DNA of 64,000 nt from Bacteroidota bacterium (GTDB lineage Bacteria; Bacteroidota; Bacteroidia; Chitinophagales; Chitinophagaceae). Under the pieces are notes generated by a model that was given only the letters and a program-made list of their open reading frames with translations, did not search any database and was not told the origin of the DNA. The DNA lies in assembly GCA_003175935.1 (NCBI GenBank), contig PSRI01000138.1, positions 1 to 64,000 on the forward strand, written 5' to 3'. Positions 1-9,693 of this stretch are shown here, piece after piece. The first letter of the stretch is position 1; the number at the start of each line of letters is the position of its first letter. A program made the position numbers and the translations under genes.

Positions 1-90
1 CCTGAATTAAAAGCTAAAAAAGGTATTCTATATAAGTACGCGAAATCTGTTTCCAACGCGGCAAAAGGATGCGTAACCGACGAATCTTAA
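1..90 (+). CDS. ilvD: Dihydroxy-acid dehydratase, 3' end only
   Basis: The first 29 codons before a TAA stop read PELKAKKGILYKYAKSV and end in GCVTDES. This is the typical C-terminus of dihydroxy-acid dehydratase, the [Fe-S] enzyme that makes the 2-keto acids of the isoleucine and valine pathways. The rest of the gene lies left of the window. It sits 44 bp upstream of ilvB in the same direction, so it is the upstream member of the ilv operon. The identification rests on a short tail and on context. Confidence 0.8.
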   Translation, partial: PELKAKKGILYKYAKSVSNAAKGCVTDES

Positions 91-134
91 ACGCTAATGA
101 ATTTGTAAGAAACGGAATTCAAAAAAATAATAAA

Positions 135-1877
135 ATGAAGACAGCAGAAAATACAGCAACACTGGCACCGCCCGCAAAAAAAGAAAAAGTATCCATTACA
201 GGATCGCAGGCCGTTCTGAATGCGCTCATCGCAGAGGGTGTTGATACAATCTTCGGATATCCCGGAGGTGCAATCATGCCTATTTATGATGCGCTTTACG
301 ATTACCATGAAAAGTTGCGTCATATCCTCGTCCGTCATGAACAGGGAGGGATACACGCAGCTCAGGGTTATGCAAGAACATCTGGCGAAGTGGGAGTGGT
401 GTTCGCTACCAGTGGACCCGGTGCAACTAACCTGGTGACAGGTTTGGCAGATGCAATGATTGATAGTACCCCGGTAGTTTGTGTTACTGGTCAGGTCTTC
501 GCTCACTTATTAGGAACTGATGCATTCCAGGAAACTGATGTCATCAACATAACAACTCCTGTTACCAAATGGAATTACCAGGTAACCGATGCCAGTGAAA
601 TTCCTGAAATCATGGCGAAAGCTTTTTACATCGCAAAAAGTGGTCGCCCGGGACCTGTATTAATAGACATTACAAAGAACGCACAAATTCAAAAAATAGA
701 TTACGAAGGGTATACTCCCTGTCAGCATATCCGCAGCTACAGACCCAAGCCTATCGTCAGAAAAGAATTTGTTCGCGAAGCCGCTGCTCTTATAAATTCT
801 GCAGAAAAACCATTTGTGATTTTTGGTCAGGGTGTTATTCTGGGTAAAGCAGAAAAAGAATTCAAAAGATTCCTTGAAAAATCAGGAATACCTGCAGCCG
901 CAACAATTCTTGGATTAAGTGCGCTTCCAACAGATCATCCGCTTCATATGGGTATGTTGGGAATGCACGGAAATTATGGCCCCAATGTTTTGACGAACGA
1001 TTGCGACGTACTTATAGCAGTAGGAATGCGCTTTGATGATCGTGTTACTGGTCGTTTGGACAAATATGCAAAGCAGGCTAAAGTTATCCATTTGGATATT
1101 GATCCCGCAGAGATCGATAAGAATGTAAAAACCACAGTTGCAGTTTGGGGTGACTGTAAAGAAACATTGCCTCTCCTTACAGAATTAGTTGAGCAGAAAA
1201 AATACCCGGAATGGATCAAGAAATTCAGGGACTGCCAGCAACAGGAAGTAGACGCAGTAATAAGGGAAGAATTGAATCCAACAACTGAAGTGCTCACAAT
1301 GGGAGAAGTTGTGAAAGCAATCAACGAATTTACTGGCGGTGATGCAGTAATTGTTACGGATGTAGGTCAGCACCAAATGGTGGCTTGCCGATATGCAAAA
1401 TTCACCACAACCAAGAGCAATATTACTTCAGGAGGTTTGGGCACGATGGGTTTTGCTTTGCCCGCGGCAATTGGTGCGAAGTTCGGTGCGCCTGATCGTA
1501 CAGTGATCGCCATTATCGGGGATGGTGGATTTCAAATGACACTGCAGGAATTAGGAACAGTTATGCAATCTGAAGTTGATATTAAAATCGTCATTCTAAA
1601 TAATCAGTTCCTCGGCATGGTTCGCCAGTGGCAGCAATTATTCCACGACAAACGATATTCATTTGTTGATATTGCCAGCCCTGATTTTGTAACCGTTGCA
1701 AAAGGCTATGGCATTGAAGGAAACAAAATAAGCAAGAGAGCAGATTTGAAAGAGGCAATTGAAAAAATGCTTAACCATAATGGTTCGTACCTAATGGAAA
1801 TTATGGTAGGAAAAGAAAACAACGTATTCCCAATGGTTCCTCAGGGTTGCGGTGTCGCTGAAATCAGGTTGAAATAA
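135..1877 (+). CDS. ilvB: Acetolactate synthase, large catalytic subunit
   Basis: A 580-residue thiamine-diphosphate enzyme that condenses pyruvate with pyruvate or 2-ketobutyrate, the first common step of valine and isoleucine synthesis. The N-terminal TPP domain carries YPGGAIMPIYDAL and the catalytic Glu in RHEQGGIHAAQGYA. The C-terminal TPP domain has the GDGG...NNQFLGMVRQW Mg/TPP-binding motif. The ATG at 135 (MKTAENTATL) is preferred. An in-frame ATG at 69 would overlap the end of ilvD and add 22 residues unlike the family. The regulatory subunit ilvN follows after 42 bp. Confidence 0.96.
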   Translation: MKTAENTATLAPPAKKEKVSITGSQAVLNALIAEGVDTIFGYPGGAIMPIYDALYDYHEKLRHILVRHEQGGIHAAQGYARTSGEVGVVFATSGPGATNLVTGLADAMIDSTPVVCVTGQVFAHLLGTDAFQETDVINITTPVTKWNYQVTDASEIPEIMAKAFYIAKSGRPGPVLIDITKNAQIQKIDYEGYTPCQHIRSYRPKPIVRKEFVREAAALINSAEKPFVIFGQGVILGKAEKEFKRFLEKSGIPAAATILGLSALPTDHPLHMGMLGMHGNYGPNVLTNDCDVLIAVGMRFDDRVTGRLDKYAKQAKVIHLDIDPAEIDKNVKTTVAVWGDCKETLPLLTELVEQKKYPEWIKKFRDCQQQEVDAVIREELNPTTEVLTMGEVVKAINEFTGGDAVIVTDVGQHQMVACRYAKFTTTKSNITSGGLGTMGFALPAAIGAKFGAPDRTVIAIIGDGGFQMTLQELGTVMQSEVDIKIVILNNQFLGMVRQWQQLFHDKRYSFVDIASPDFVTVAKGYGIEGNKISKRADLKEAIEKMLNHNGSYLMEIMVGKENNVFPMVPQGCGVAEIRLK

Positions 1878-1919
1878 AAGGGAAAAGCTATTTCTGAATT
1901 CTGATCAAAAAAAAATTTT

Positions 1920-2510
1920 ATGCTAAAACAGGAATATACGATCACAGTTTATACGGAAAATCATATCGGGTTGCTAAACCGCATCGCGATCATTTTTTCC
2001 AGGAGAAAAATTAATGTAGATAGCCTGAATACTTCTCCGTCAGAAGTTGAAGGAATCCACAGGTTCACTATTGTCATCAACGAATTCGAAGACACAGTGA
2101 AAAAGCTGGTTCGTCAAATTGAAAAACAGGTAGAAGTATTAAAAGCCTATTACAATACCAACGAAGAAATCGTTTGGCAGGAACTGGCCCTGTACAAAGT
2201 TTCTACAGATGAAATCGCAGAAAAAGTTAAAGTTGAACGCCTGCTCCGTGAAAATGGCGCAAGGGCGGTAGTGATTCGTAAAGACTATACCATTTTTGAA
2301 ACCTCCGGTCACCGTGAAGAAACTGAAAAACTGGTAGAAGTATTGGAACCATACGGACTGATAGAATTTGTGCGAAGCGCAAGAGTTGCAATTATTAAAG
2401 CAAGTAAAGGCTTCCATGAAAAACTTAAGGAATTCGAAGAAGTTGAACCAGGTGCTGAAATCGTGGAGAATGAATTCCTGGACAAACAGGATGAAGTTTT
2501 TTCAATGTAA
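1920..2510 (+). CDS. ilvN: Acetolactate synthase, small regulatory subunit
   Basis: A 196-residue regulatory subunit that binds valine and activates IlvB. An ACT domain fills roughly residues 5-78 (EYTITVYTENHIGLLNRIAI, then DSLNTSPSEVEGIHRFTIVI). The C-terminal acetolactate-synthase small-subunit domain follows and includes the IVWQELALYKV segment. At 196 residues it is longer than the roughly 160-residue enterobacterial form, because of a charged C-terminal tail ending in DKQDEVFSM. It lies between ilvB (42 bp) and ilvC (60 bp), so it is almost certainly cotranscribed. Confidence 0.95.
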   Translation: MLKQEYTITVYTENHIGLLNRIAIIFSRRKINVDSLNTSPSEVEGIHRFTIVINEFEDTVKKLVRQIEKQVEVLKAYYNTNEEIVWQELALYKVSTDEIAEKVKVERLLRENGARAVVIRKDYTIFETSGHREETEKLVEVLEPYGLIEFVRSARVAIIKASKGFHEKLKEFEEVEPGAEIVENEFLDKQDEVFSM

Positions 2511-2570
2511 AATAATTCTATAAAAATCACCATAAGAAAATTCAAAAATTAACTCTCTAAAAAAACAATC

Positions 2571-3665
2571 ATGGCAAAATTAAATTTCGGGGGCGTAGAA
2601 GAAAATGTAGTGACACGTGAAGAGTTTCCATTGGCAAAGGCACAAGAGGTATTGAAAAATGAAACTATTGCAGTCATTGGATATGGAGTTCAGGGACCCG
2701 GACAGGCGCTCAATCAGCGTGACAATGGTATTAATGTAATTATCGGACAAAGAAAAAATTCCAAGACCTGGGATAAAGCAGTAAAGGATGGATTCGTTCC
2801 TGGCGAAACGCTGTTTGAAATTGAAGAAGCTCTGCAACGTGGAACCATCATTTGTTATCTTCTGAGCGATGCTGCTCAAATTGAATTGTGGCCCACAGTA
2901 AAAAAACATCTTACTGCAGGCAAAGCACTATACTTCTCACACGGTTTTGGAATTACATTCAATAGCCAAACCGGAATTGTTCCTCCTAAAGATGTAGACG
3001 TATTTCTGGTTGCTCCAAAAGGATCAGGTACTTCTCTCCGCAGAATGTTCCTCCAGGGACGCGGTCTCAATAGTTCTTATGCCATCTTCCAGGATGCTAC
3101 GGGAAAGGCTAAAGAAAGAGTAGTCGCACTCGGAATCGCAGTTGGCAGTGGATACTTGTTTGAAACAGATTTTAAAAAAGAAGTTTATTCAGATCTTACT
3201 GGAGAGCGTGGTACACTTATGGGCGCCATCCAGGGAATTTTTGCAGCTCAATACGATGTGTTGCGTAAGAAAGGTCATACCCCTTCTGAAGCATTCAATG
3301 AAACCGTAGAAGAACTCACTCAGTCATTAATGCCACTCGTTGCTGAAAATGGAATGGACTGGATGTATGCCAATTGTTCTACAACTGCTCAAAGAGGTGC
3401 ACTCGACTGGTGGAAAAAATTCAGGGATGCAACAGCTCCTGTGTTCAATGAACTTTACGAGAGCGTTGCTGCAGGAAAAGAATCTCAGAGATCCATTGAT
3501 TCCAATAGTCAGCCCGACTATCGCGAAAAACTTGAAGCGGAACTTAAGGAATTGCGTGAAAGTGAAATGTGGCAGGCAGGAAAAACAGTTAGAAGTCTGA
3601 GACCAGAAAATCAAAAACCTTCAGAAGAAGGCATCAAACTTCCAAAAACAGAAAAAGTAGGATAA
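2571..3665 (+). CDS. ilvC: Ketol-acid reductoisomerase
   Basis: A 364-residue NADPH-dependent enzyme that isomerises and reduces acetolactate or acetohydroxybutyrate. The Rossmann glycine motif GYGVQGPGQALNQRDNG is near residue 37. The metal-binding knotted C-terminal domain shows EVYSDLTGERGTLMGAIQG and a CSTTAQRGALDWW segment. The length fits the short class I form, not the roughly 490-residue enterobacterial form. The start ATG (MAKLNFGGVEENV) is well placed 60 bp after ilvN. The last 30 or so residues are Lys/Glu/Pro-rich. Confidence 0.96.
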   Translation: MAKLNFGGVEENVVTREEFPLAKAQEVLKNETIAVIGYGVQGPGQALNQRDNGINVIIGQRKNSKTWDKAVKDGFVPGETLFEIEEALQRGTIICYLLSDAAQIELWPTVKKHLTAGKALYFSHGFGITFNSQTGIVPPKDVDVFLVAPKGSGTSLRRMFLQGRGLNSSYAIFQDATGKAKERVVALGIAVGSGYLFETDFKKEVYSDLTGERGTLMGAIQGIFAAQYDVLRKKGHTPSEAFNETVEELTQSLMPLVAENGMDWMYANCSTTAQRGALDWWKKFRDATAPVFNELYESVAAGKESQRSIDSNSQPDYREKLEAELKELRESEMWQAGKTVRSLRPENQKPSEEGIKLPKTEKVG

Positions 3666-3703
3666 TCATAGCGGCTCATATTCCCGTTATGCAATTTTAT
3701 ATT

Positions 3704-4957
3704 ATGAAAACAACGCAATCAAGACACACGCTTGAATTCTCCAAGGCAGCAGAGCGATTGAAAAAAGTGGTTTACAGAACACCACTCACTTACAATCATA
3801 ATCTTTCGAGGAAATTTCAGTGTAATGTCTATTTGAAAAGAGAAGATCTGCAAATAGTAAGATCCTACAAATTGAGGGGAGCTTACAATATGATGGCCAG
3901 CCTTCCTGATGAACAAATTCGCAAAGGAGTGGTTTGCGCAAGCGCGGGAAATCATGCTCAGGGCTTTGCATACAGCTGCAAAAAACTCAATATCAAAGGC
4001 GTTGTTTTCATGCCCATTATCACGCCCAAACAAAAAGTAAATCAAACTAAAATGTTTGGTGATGATCATATCGAAATAAAACTGGTGGGAGATACTTATG
4101 ATGATTGCGCTGCAGCTGCCAAAGAATATACCGTTCAAAAAGGAATGACATTCATTCCCCCCTTCGATGATTATAGAATTATTGAAGGACAGGGAACAGT
4201 GGGCCTTGAAATTCTCGAAGATCAGTCTCAAATAGATTTTCTTTTTGTGCCAGTTGGTGGCGGTGGTTTGAGTTCTGGTGTTGGTTCTTATTTTAAAACG
4301 TTTAGCCAGCATACAAAAATTATTGGACTTGAACCCGAGGGTGCACCATCCATGAAGAGAGCGCTGGAAGAGGGGCACCCCGTGGTTTTGAGCGAAATTG
4401 ACCGGTTTGTTGATGGAGCTGCAGTAAAAAGAGTTGGAGATATCACTTTTTCTATATGCAAAGAAGTATTGGATGAAATGGTGCTCGTTCCGGAAGGGAA
4501 AATTTGTTCAACAATCCTGAAACTCTATAATGAGGATGCTATAGTTGTAGAACCAGCGGGTGCCCTTTCAATATCTGCCCTGGACTTTTTTGCGGATCAG
4601 ATCAAAGGCAAAACTGTGGTTTGTATTGTGAGCGGAAGCAATAACGATATCGACCGTATGCCCGAAATAAAAGAGCGATCGCTTCAATTTGAGGGACTTA
4701 AGCACTATTTCCTGATCCGATTTGCACAAAGACCGGGAGCGCTGAAAGAGTTTGTGAATTACGTTTTGGGGCCAGATGATGACATTACCAGGTTTGAATA
4801 CATGCAGAAAACTAATAAGGAGACCGGCCCGGCCCTGGTAGGCATCGAACTTCAAAATCGCAGCGATTATGAAGTTTTACTGGAAAAAATGAGGAGCAGG
4901 CACATCGACTTTTCTGAAATTAACAAGGATGACAAGCTGTTTGGATACCTGGTTTAA
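3704..4957 (+). CDS. ilvA: Threonine ammonia-lyase (biosynthetic)
   Basis: A 417-residue PLP enzyme that deaminates threonine to 2-ketobutyrate, the committed step to isoleucine. The PLP lysine is in VRSYKLRGAYNMM, and the phosphate-binding glycine loop is PVGGGGLSSG. A C-terminal ACT-like domain begins near KHYFLIRFAQRPGALKEF, so isoleucine feedback is likely. The ATG at 3704 (MKTTQSRHTL) is preferred. An in-frame ATG at 3689 adds only five residues. It is the last gene of the ilv operon. A short CCACA/TGTGG hairpin just after the stop is too weak to call a terminator. Confidence 0.94.
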   Translation: MKTTQSRHTLEFSKAAERLKKVVYRTPLTYNHNLSRKFQCNVYLKREDLQIVRSYKLRGAYNMMASLPDEQIRKGVVCASAGNHAQGFAYSCKKLNIKGVVFMPIITPKQKVNQTKMFGDDHIEIKLVGDTYDDCAAAAKEYTVQKGMTFIPPFDDYRIIEGQGTVGLEILEDQSQIDFLFVPVGGGGLSSGVGSYFKTFSQHTKIIGLEPEGAPSMKRALEEGHPVVLSEIDRFVDGAAVKRVGDITFSICKEVLDEMVLVPEGKICSTILKLYNEDAIVVEPAGALSISALDFFADQIKGKTVVCIVSGSNNDIDRMPEIKERSLQFEGLKHYFLIRFAQRPGALKEFVNYVLGPDDDITRFEYMQKTNKETGPALVGIELQNRSDYEVLLEKMRSRHIDFSEINKDDKLFGYLV

Positions 4958-5102
4958 AGCTATCCACAATCATGTGGGAAATTTTCTGCTAGGTTCTTTA
5001 ATGGGATCATTTTTTTCAGTATTTTTATATAACGGCTTGCCATTGGTTTTAGAATATATATAATTTTTCGCTTAATTTTTTGATATTTTTTAAACCCCTA
5101 CT

Positions 5103-8100
5103 GTGATTATGGTGAGCAATGGATTATATTCTCCGGAATTCGAACGGGATGCCTGTGGAATCGGCTTCGTGGCCAATATCAAGGGCAACAAATCGCATCA
5201 GATCATTTCTGATGCTTTGACTGTTTTGGAGAACATGGAGCATCGTGGTGCATGCGGATGTGAAAACAATACCGGAGACGGAGCCGGAATTATGATCCAG
5301 ACTCCGCACGAATTCTTTTTCGACGAATGCGTAAAGCTGGGCGTCCATCTTCCTTCTTACGGCCGTTATGGCGTTGGCGTAATTTTCTACCCTCGCGAAA
5401 TAAAATTGCGAGAGGAGTGTCGCGATATATTTAATCGTGCAGCAGAAAAACTGGGACTCGAAGTTCTCACTTATCGTAAAGTCCCTGTAAATCCATCCGG
5501 GGTTGGCGCTACTGCACTTTCGGTGGAACCGGAAATGGAACAGGTTTTCATAGCATGTCCGGATCATATTTCAAATCCAATCGATTTTGAAAGAAAACTT
5601 TTTGTGCTTCGCAATTATGCAAGTCACACAATAAACAATACCGTAAAAAAAGATGCCATTGGATTTTACATTGCATCTCTCTCATATAAAACAGTTGTTT
5701 ACAAAGGGCAGCTTACAAGCCTGCAGGTAAGAAATTATTTTCCCGACCTGAATAACAAAAGGGTGGTTAGTGCATTCGGATTGATCCACTCTCGCTTTGC
5801 AACAAATACTTTCCCTTCCTGGAAATTGGCTCAGCCATTCCGTTACATTGCTCACAACGGTGAAATCAATACACTACAGGGAAACCTGAACTGGCTTAAA
5901 ACCAGCGAACGGGGTTTCACTTCTCCCTATTTCACCAAGGAAGAAATGGAAATGCTTCTTCCAATTGTTACAGGTGGTCAGTCTGATTCTGCATGCCTGG
6001 ATAACATGATCGAACTACTTACTCTCACCGGCAGATCACTTCCTCATGTTATGATGATGTTGATTCCGGAAGCGTGGGATGGAAACGATCAGATGGATCC
6101 TGTTAAAAAAGCATTCTACGAATATCACGGCTCTATTATGGAGCCATGGGATGGACCTGCTTCCATTTCATTTACTGATGGAAAAATAATTGGCGCTACG
6201 CTCGACAGAAATGGTCTGCGTCCATCGAGATATTGTGTTACGCATGATGACAGAGTGATCATGGCGTCTGAAACCGGAGCGCTTCCAGTTGATCCAAGAA
6301 TTGTAAAAGAAAAGGGAAGACTTCAACCTGGAAAAATGTTTGTGGTGGACATGGAACAGGGCCGTATCATAAGCGATACGGAACTCAAACAAAAAATTTG
6401 TACACAGAAACCATACGGTGACTGGCTGAATCAATACAAGATTCGCATGGAAGAACTGGATGAACCAAGAGTTACATTCACGCACCTTTCCGACGAGTCT
6501 GTATTCAAATATCAAAAGGCTTTCGGTTACTCACGCGAAGATTTGGAAATGCTTATCAAACCCATGGCGCTTGAAGGAAAAGAACCCGTGGGGTCGATGG
6601 GGAGTGATGTGCCTCTCGCTATTTTATCCGACGAGCCACAACATTTGAGTAGTTATTTCAAACAATTATTCGCACAGGTTACCAATCCGCCTATTGATCC
6701 AATTCGTGAGAGACTTGTAATGAGTCTTGCTTCTTACGTTGGTAATAACGGCAATCTTTTGGACGAAGATCCGCGCCACTGTCATACTGTAGCTCTTAAA
6801 CATCCAATTCTTACCAGTAAAGAATTAGAAAAGCTCCGCAGTATCGATACCGGCATTTTCCAGGCAAAGACTTTGCAGACTTATTTCAGGGCCGATGGAA
6901 AACCCGGCTCTTTAAAAGCGGGTATTGACAGACTTTGCAGATATGCTGTTGATGCAGTTGAAGATGGATTTGAAGTTTTAATACTTTCAGATCGTGCGAT
7001 AGATTCTGAGCACGCTGCAATTCCTTCTTTGCTTGCAACTGCTGCAGTTCATCACCATCTCATTCGGAAAGGACTTCGTGGTGAAGTTGGTTTGGTTATA
7101 GAAGCCGGAGATGTTTGGGAAGTTCATCATTTTGCCTGCCTTATTGGATTTGGTGCAACAGCCATCAATCCATACCTGGCAATGGCCACCATCCGCAACA
7201 TGAAGTCTTCGGGTACATTAGAAACAGAATTAGACTGGGACTCACTCAGAAAAAATTATATCAAAGCCATTAATGACGGCTTATTGAAAGTATTCTCTAA
7301 AATGGGAATCTCTACTTTCCAATCATACCAGGGAGCTCAAATATTTGAAATCCTTGGATTGAACAAACAAGTAGTGGAGAAATATTTTACGGGAGCAGTT
7401 TCAAGAATTGAAGGAATTGGTTTGGATGAAATCGCGAAGGAAGCTCTTGCGAAACATTTCCTCGCCTTCAATAGAAAAAATATTCCTTCAGATGCTTTGC
7501 CTACAGGTGGCATTTATCAATGGAAACGCAAGGGTGAATTCCATTTATTTAATCCTCAGTCCATTCACCTGTTGCAATATTCAACAAGGATGGGAGACTA
7601 TTCCATCTTCAAAAAATATTCAAAGGTCATTAACGATCAGACTGAGAAAGCCTGTACGCTCAGAAGTTTGTTGGAGTTCAAAAGAAACAGGCCCTCCATT
7701 CCAATTGAAGAAGTAGAACCTGCTGAAAGTATTTATAAAAGATTTGCTACAGGCGCAATGTCGTTCGGATCCATTTCATGGGAAGCTCATACTACTCTTG
7801 CGATTGCAATGAATCGTCTGGGGGGAAAGAGTAATACCGGAGAAGGCGGTGAAGATGATAAACGTTATGATAAACTTCCAAATGGAGATTCGATGCGTTC
7901 TGCGATCAAGCAGGTTGCATCTGCCCGATTTGGCGTAACCAGCTTATATCTCACAGAAGCAGATGAGTTGCAAATCAAAATGGCGCAGGGCGCCAAACCT
8001 GGAGAAGGTGGGCAATTACCTGGCCATAAAGTCGACGACTGGATTGGGAAAGTAAGACATTCTACTCCGGGAGTTGGTTTGATTTCTCCTCCTCCGCATC

Positions 8101-9641
8101 ACGATATTTATTCTATTGAAGATCTGGCGCAATTAATTTATGATTTGAAAAATGCAAATCGCCAGGCACGCATCAGTGTAAAACTGGTTTCAAAAGCAGG
8201 GGTGGGAACTATTGCTGCAGGTGTAACCAAAGCAAAAGCTGATGTGGTTTTGATTGCTGGTCATGATGGAGGCACAGGTGCATCACCGATGAGCTCCATT
8301 AAACATGCAGGTCTTCCCTGGGAACTTGGTCTTGCGGAAACCCATCAAACGCTTGTAAAAAATCGCTTACGCAGCCGCGTTATAGTACAGGCAGACGGAC
8401 AAATGAGAACAGGAAGAGATATCGCAATTGCTACTTTGCTTGGCGCCGAAGAATGGGGTATTGCAACTGCAGCACTTGTTGTTGAAGGTTGTATCATGAT
8501 GCGCAAATGTCATATGAATACCTGTCCTGTAGGTGTAGCAACACAGGATCCTGAACTCCGTAAAAGATTTACCGGCGATGCGCAACATGTGGTGAACTTC
8601 TTCAAGTTTATTACCCAGGAATTGCGGGAGATTATGGCGGAGCTTGGATTTAGAACTGTAAATGAAATGGTGGGGCAGGTAGATTCGCTTTGCAGAAGGG
8701 AAGAAATCAATCACTGGAAATTTAAAAACGTAGATCTGTCTCCAGTACTTTATAAAGAACCTGATTCATTATATACAGGTTTATATCGCCAGGAAGACCA
8801 GGATCATGGCATCAGTGATGTTTTAGATTGGAAACTGCTGGACAAAGCAAAAGTTGCGATAGAAAATAGAGAAGCAGTGTCAGGAAATTTCATTATAAAG
8901 AATACAGATCGCACCGTTGGAACTATTCTTTCCAACGAGATAACTAAAAAATATAAAGCAGCCGGCCTGCCCGATGATACTGTTCACTTCAGGTTCAATG
9001 GAACGGCAGGACAAAGTTTTGGAGCTTTCGCCACGCATGGCCTGACTTTGGAACTCGAAGGTGATGCGAACGACTATTTTGGAAAAGGACTAAGCGGAGC
9101 CAGACTCATTGTATATCCACCGAAAGAAGCTGCTTATGTTGCAGAAGAAAATATCATCATTGGTAATGTGGCATTTTATGGTGCCACTGCAGGCGAGGCT
9201 TTCATTCGCGGAAAAGCTGGTGAAAGATTTAGTGTCAGAAACTCTGGTGCCAGTGTTGTGGTTGAAGGAGTGGGTGATCATGGTTGCGAATACATGACCG
9301 GAGGAAGAGTTGTGATTCTGGGTGATACCGGAAGAAATTTCGCTGCGGGTATGAGTGGTGGTATCGCGTATGTATACGACGTGAAAGGTCAATTCGCATC
9401 AAATTGTAATAAAGAAATGGTTGACCTGGAATCTATCAGCAATGGAGATTCCCAGGAACTGCAGGACATGATCCTGCAACATTATGCACATACCGACAGT
9501 ACCGTTGCAAAATTCATTCTGGACGATTTTGAAAATCAGTTAAAGAATTTTGTGAAAGTCTTCCCGCGCGATTACAAGAAAGCATTGCAGGAGAGAGGGG
9601 AGAAAGTAAAGGTGGAATCGAAAGTGAAAACAAAAAAATAA
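5103..9641 (+). CDS. gltB: Glutamate synthase, large subunit
   Basis: A 1512-residue glutamate synthase alpha subunit: glutamine amide transfer to 2-oxoglutarate. In the class II amidotransferase family the nucleophile is the Cys of ERDACGIGF, exposed after a short propeptide is removed. The central domain follows, then the FMN domain around residues 850-1230 (ATGAMSFGSISWEAH and AGHDGGTGASP). The [3Fe-4S] cysteines lie in CIMMRKCHMNTCPVGV. The C-terminal GXGXG beta-helix includes GVGDHGCEYMTGGRVVILG. The start could be GTG 5103 or ATG 5109 and affects only the propeptide. gltD follows after 52 bp. Confidence 0.97.
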   Translation: MIMVSNGLYSPEFERDACGIGFVANIKGNKSHQIISDALTVLENMEHRGACGCENNTGDGAGIMIQTPHEFFFDECVKLGVHLPSYGRYGVGVIFYPREIKLREECRDIFNRAAEKLGLEVLTYRKVPVNPSGVGATALSVEPEMEQVFIACPDHISNPIDFERKLFVLRNYASHTINNTVKKDAIGFYIASLSYKTVVYKGQLTSLQVRNYFPDLNNKRVVSAFGLIHSRFATNTFPSWKLAQPFRYIAHNGEINTLQGNLNWLKTSERGFTSPYFTKEEMEMLLPIVTGGQSDSACLDNMIELLTLTGRSLPHVMMMLIPEAWDGNDQMDPVKKAFYEYHGSIMEPWDGPASISFTDGKIIGATLDRNGLRPSRYCVTHDDRVIMASETGALPVDPRIVKEKGRLQPGKMFVVDMEQGRIISDTELKQKICTQKPYGDWLNQYKIRMEELDEPRVTFTHLSDESVFKYQKAFGYSREDLEMLIKPMALEGKEPVGSMGSDVPLAILSDEPQHLSSYFKQLFAQVTNPPIDPIRERLVMSLASYVGNNGNLLDEDPRHCHTVALKHPILTSKELEKLRSIDTGIFQAKTLQTYFRADGKPGSLKAGIDRLCRYAVDAVEDGFEVLILSDRAIDSEHAAIPSLLATAAVHHHLIRKGLRGEVGLVIEAGDVWEVHHFACLIGFGATAINPYLAMATIRNMKSSGTLETELDWDSLRKNYIKAINDGLLKVFSKMGISTFQSYQGAQIFEILGLNKQVVEKYFTGAVSRIEGIGLDEIAKEALAKHFLAFNRKNIPSDALPTGGIYQWKRKGEFHLFNPQSIHLLQYSTRMGDYSIFKKYSKVINDQTEKACTLRSLLEFKRNRPSIPIEEVEPAESIYKRFATGAMSFGSISWEAHTTLAIAMNRLGGKSNTGEGGEDDKRYDKLPNGDSMRSAIKQVASARFGVTSLYLTEADELQIKMAQGAKPGEGGQLPGHKVDDWIGKVRHSTPGVGLISPPPHHDIYSIEDLAQLIYDLKNANRQARISVKLVSKAGVGTIAAGVTKAKADVVLIAGHDGGTGASPMSSIKHAGLPWELGLAETHQTLVKNRLRSRVIVQADGQMRTGRDIAIATLLGAEEWGIATAALVVEGCIMMRKCHMNTCPVGVATQDPELRKRFTGDAQHVVNFFKFITQELREIMAELGFRTVNEMVGQVDSLCRREEINHWKFKNVDLSPVLYKEPDSLYTGLYRQEDQDHGISDVLDWKLLDKAKVAIENREAVSGNFIIKNTDRTVGTILSNEITKKYKAAGLPDDTVHFRFNGTAGQSFGAFATHGLTLELEGDANDYFGKGLSGARLIVYPPKEAAYVAEENIIIGNVAFYGATAGEAFIRGKAGERFSVRNSGASVVVEGVGDHGCEYMTGGRVVILGDTGRNFAAGMSGGIAYVYDVKGQFASNCNKEMVDLESISNGDSQELQDMILQHYAHTDSTVAKFILDDFENQLKNFVKVFPRDYKKALQERGEKVKVESKVKTKK

Positions 9642-9693
9642 TCTGATCAGGATTTTCGGAAGAAAAATTGATCGTAAAACAGCGTAGTACAGA

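Noticed and set aside
69-134. Upstream ATG for ilvB giving 22 extra residues
   Set aside because: It overlaps the end of ilvD in another frame and the extra residues do not resemble acetolactate synthase; ATG 135 fits.
4964-4977. CCACA/TGTGG hairpin after ilvA as a terminator
   Set aside because: The stem is only 5 bp and the following T-stretch is broken.
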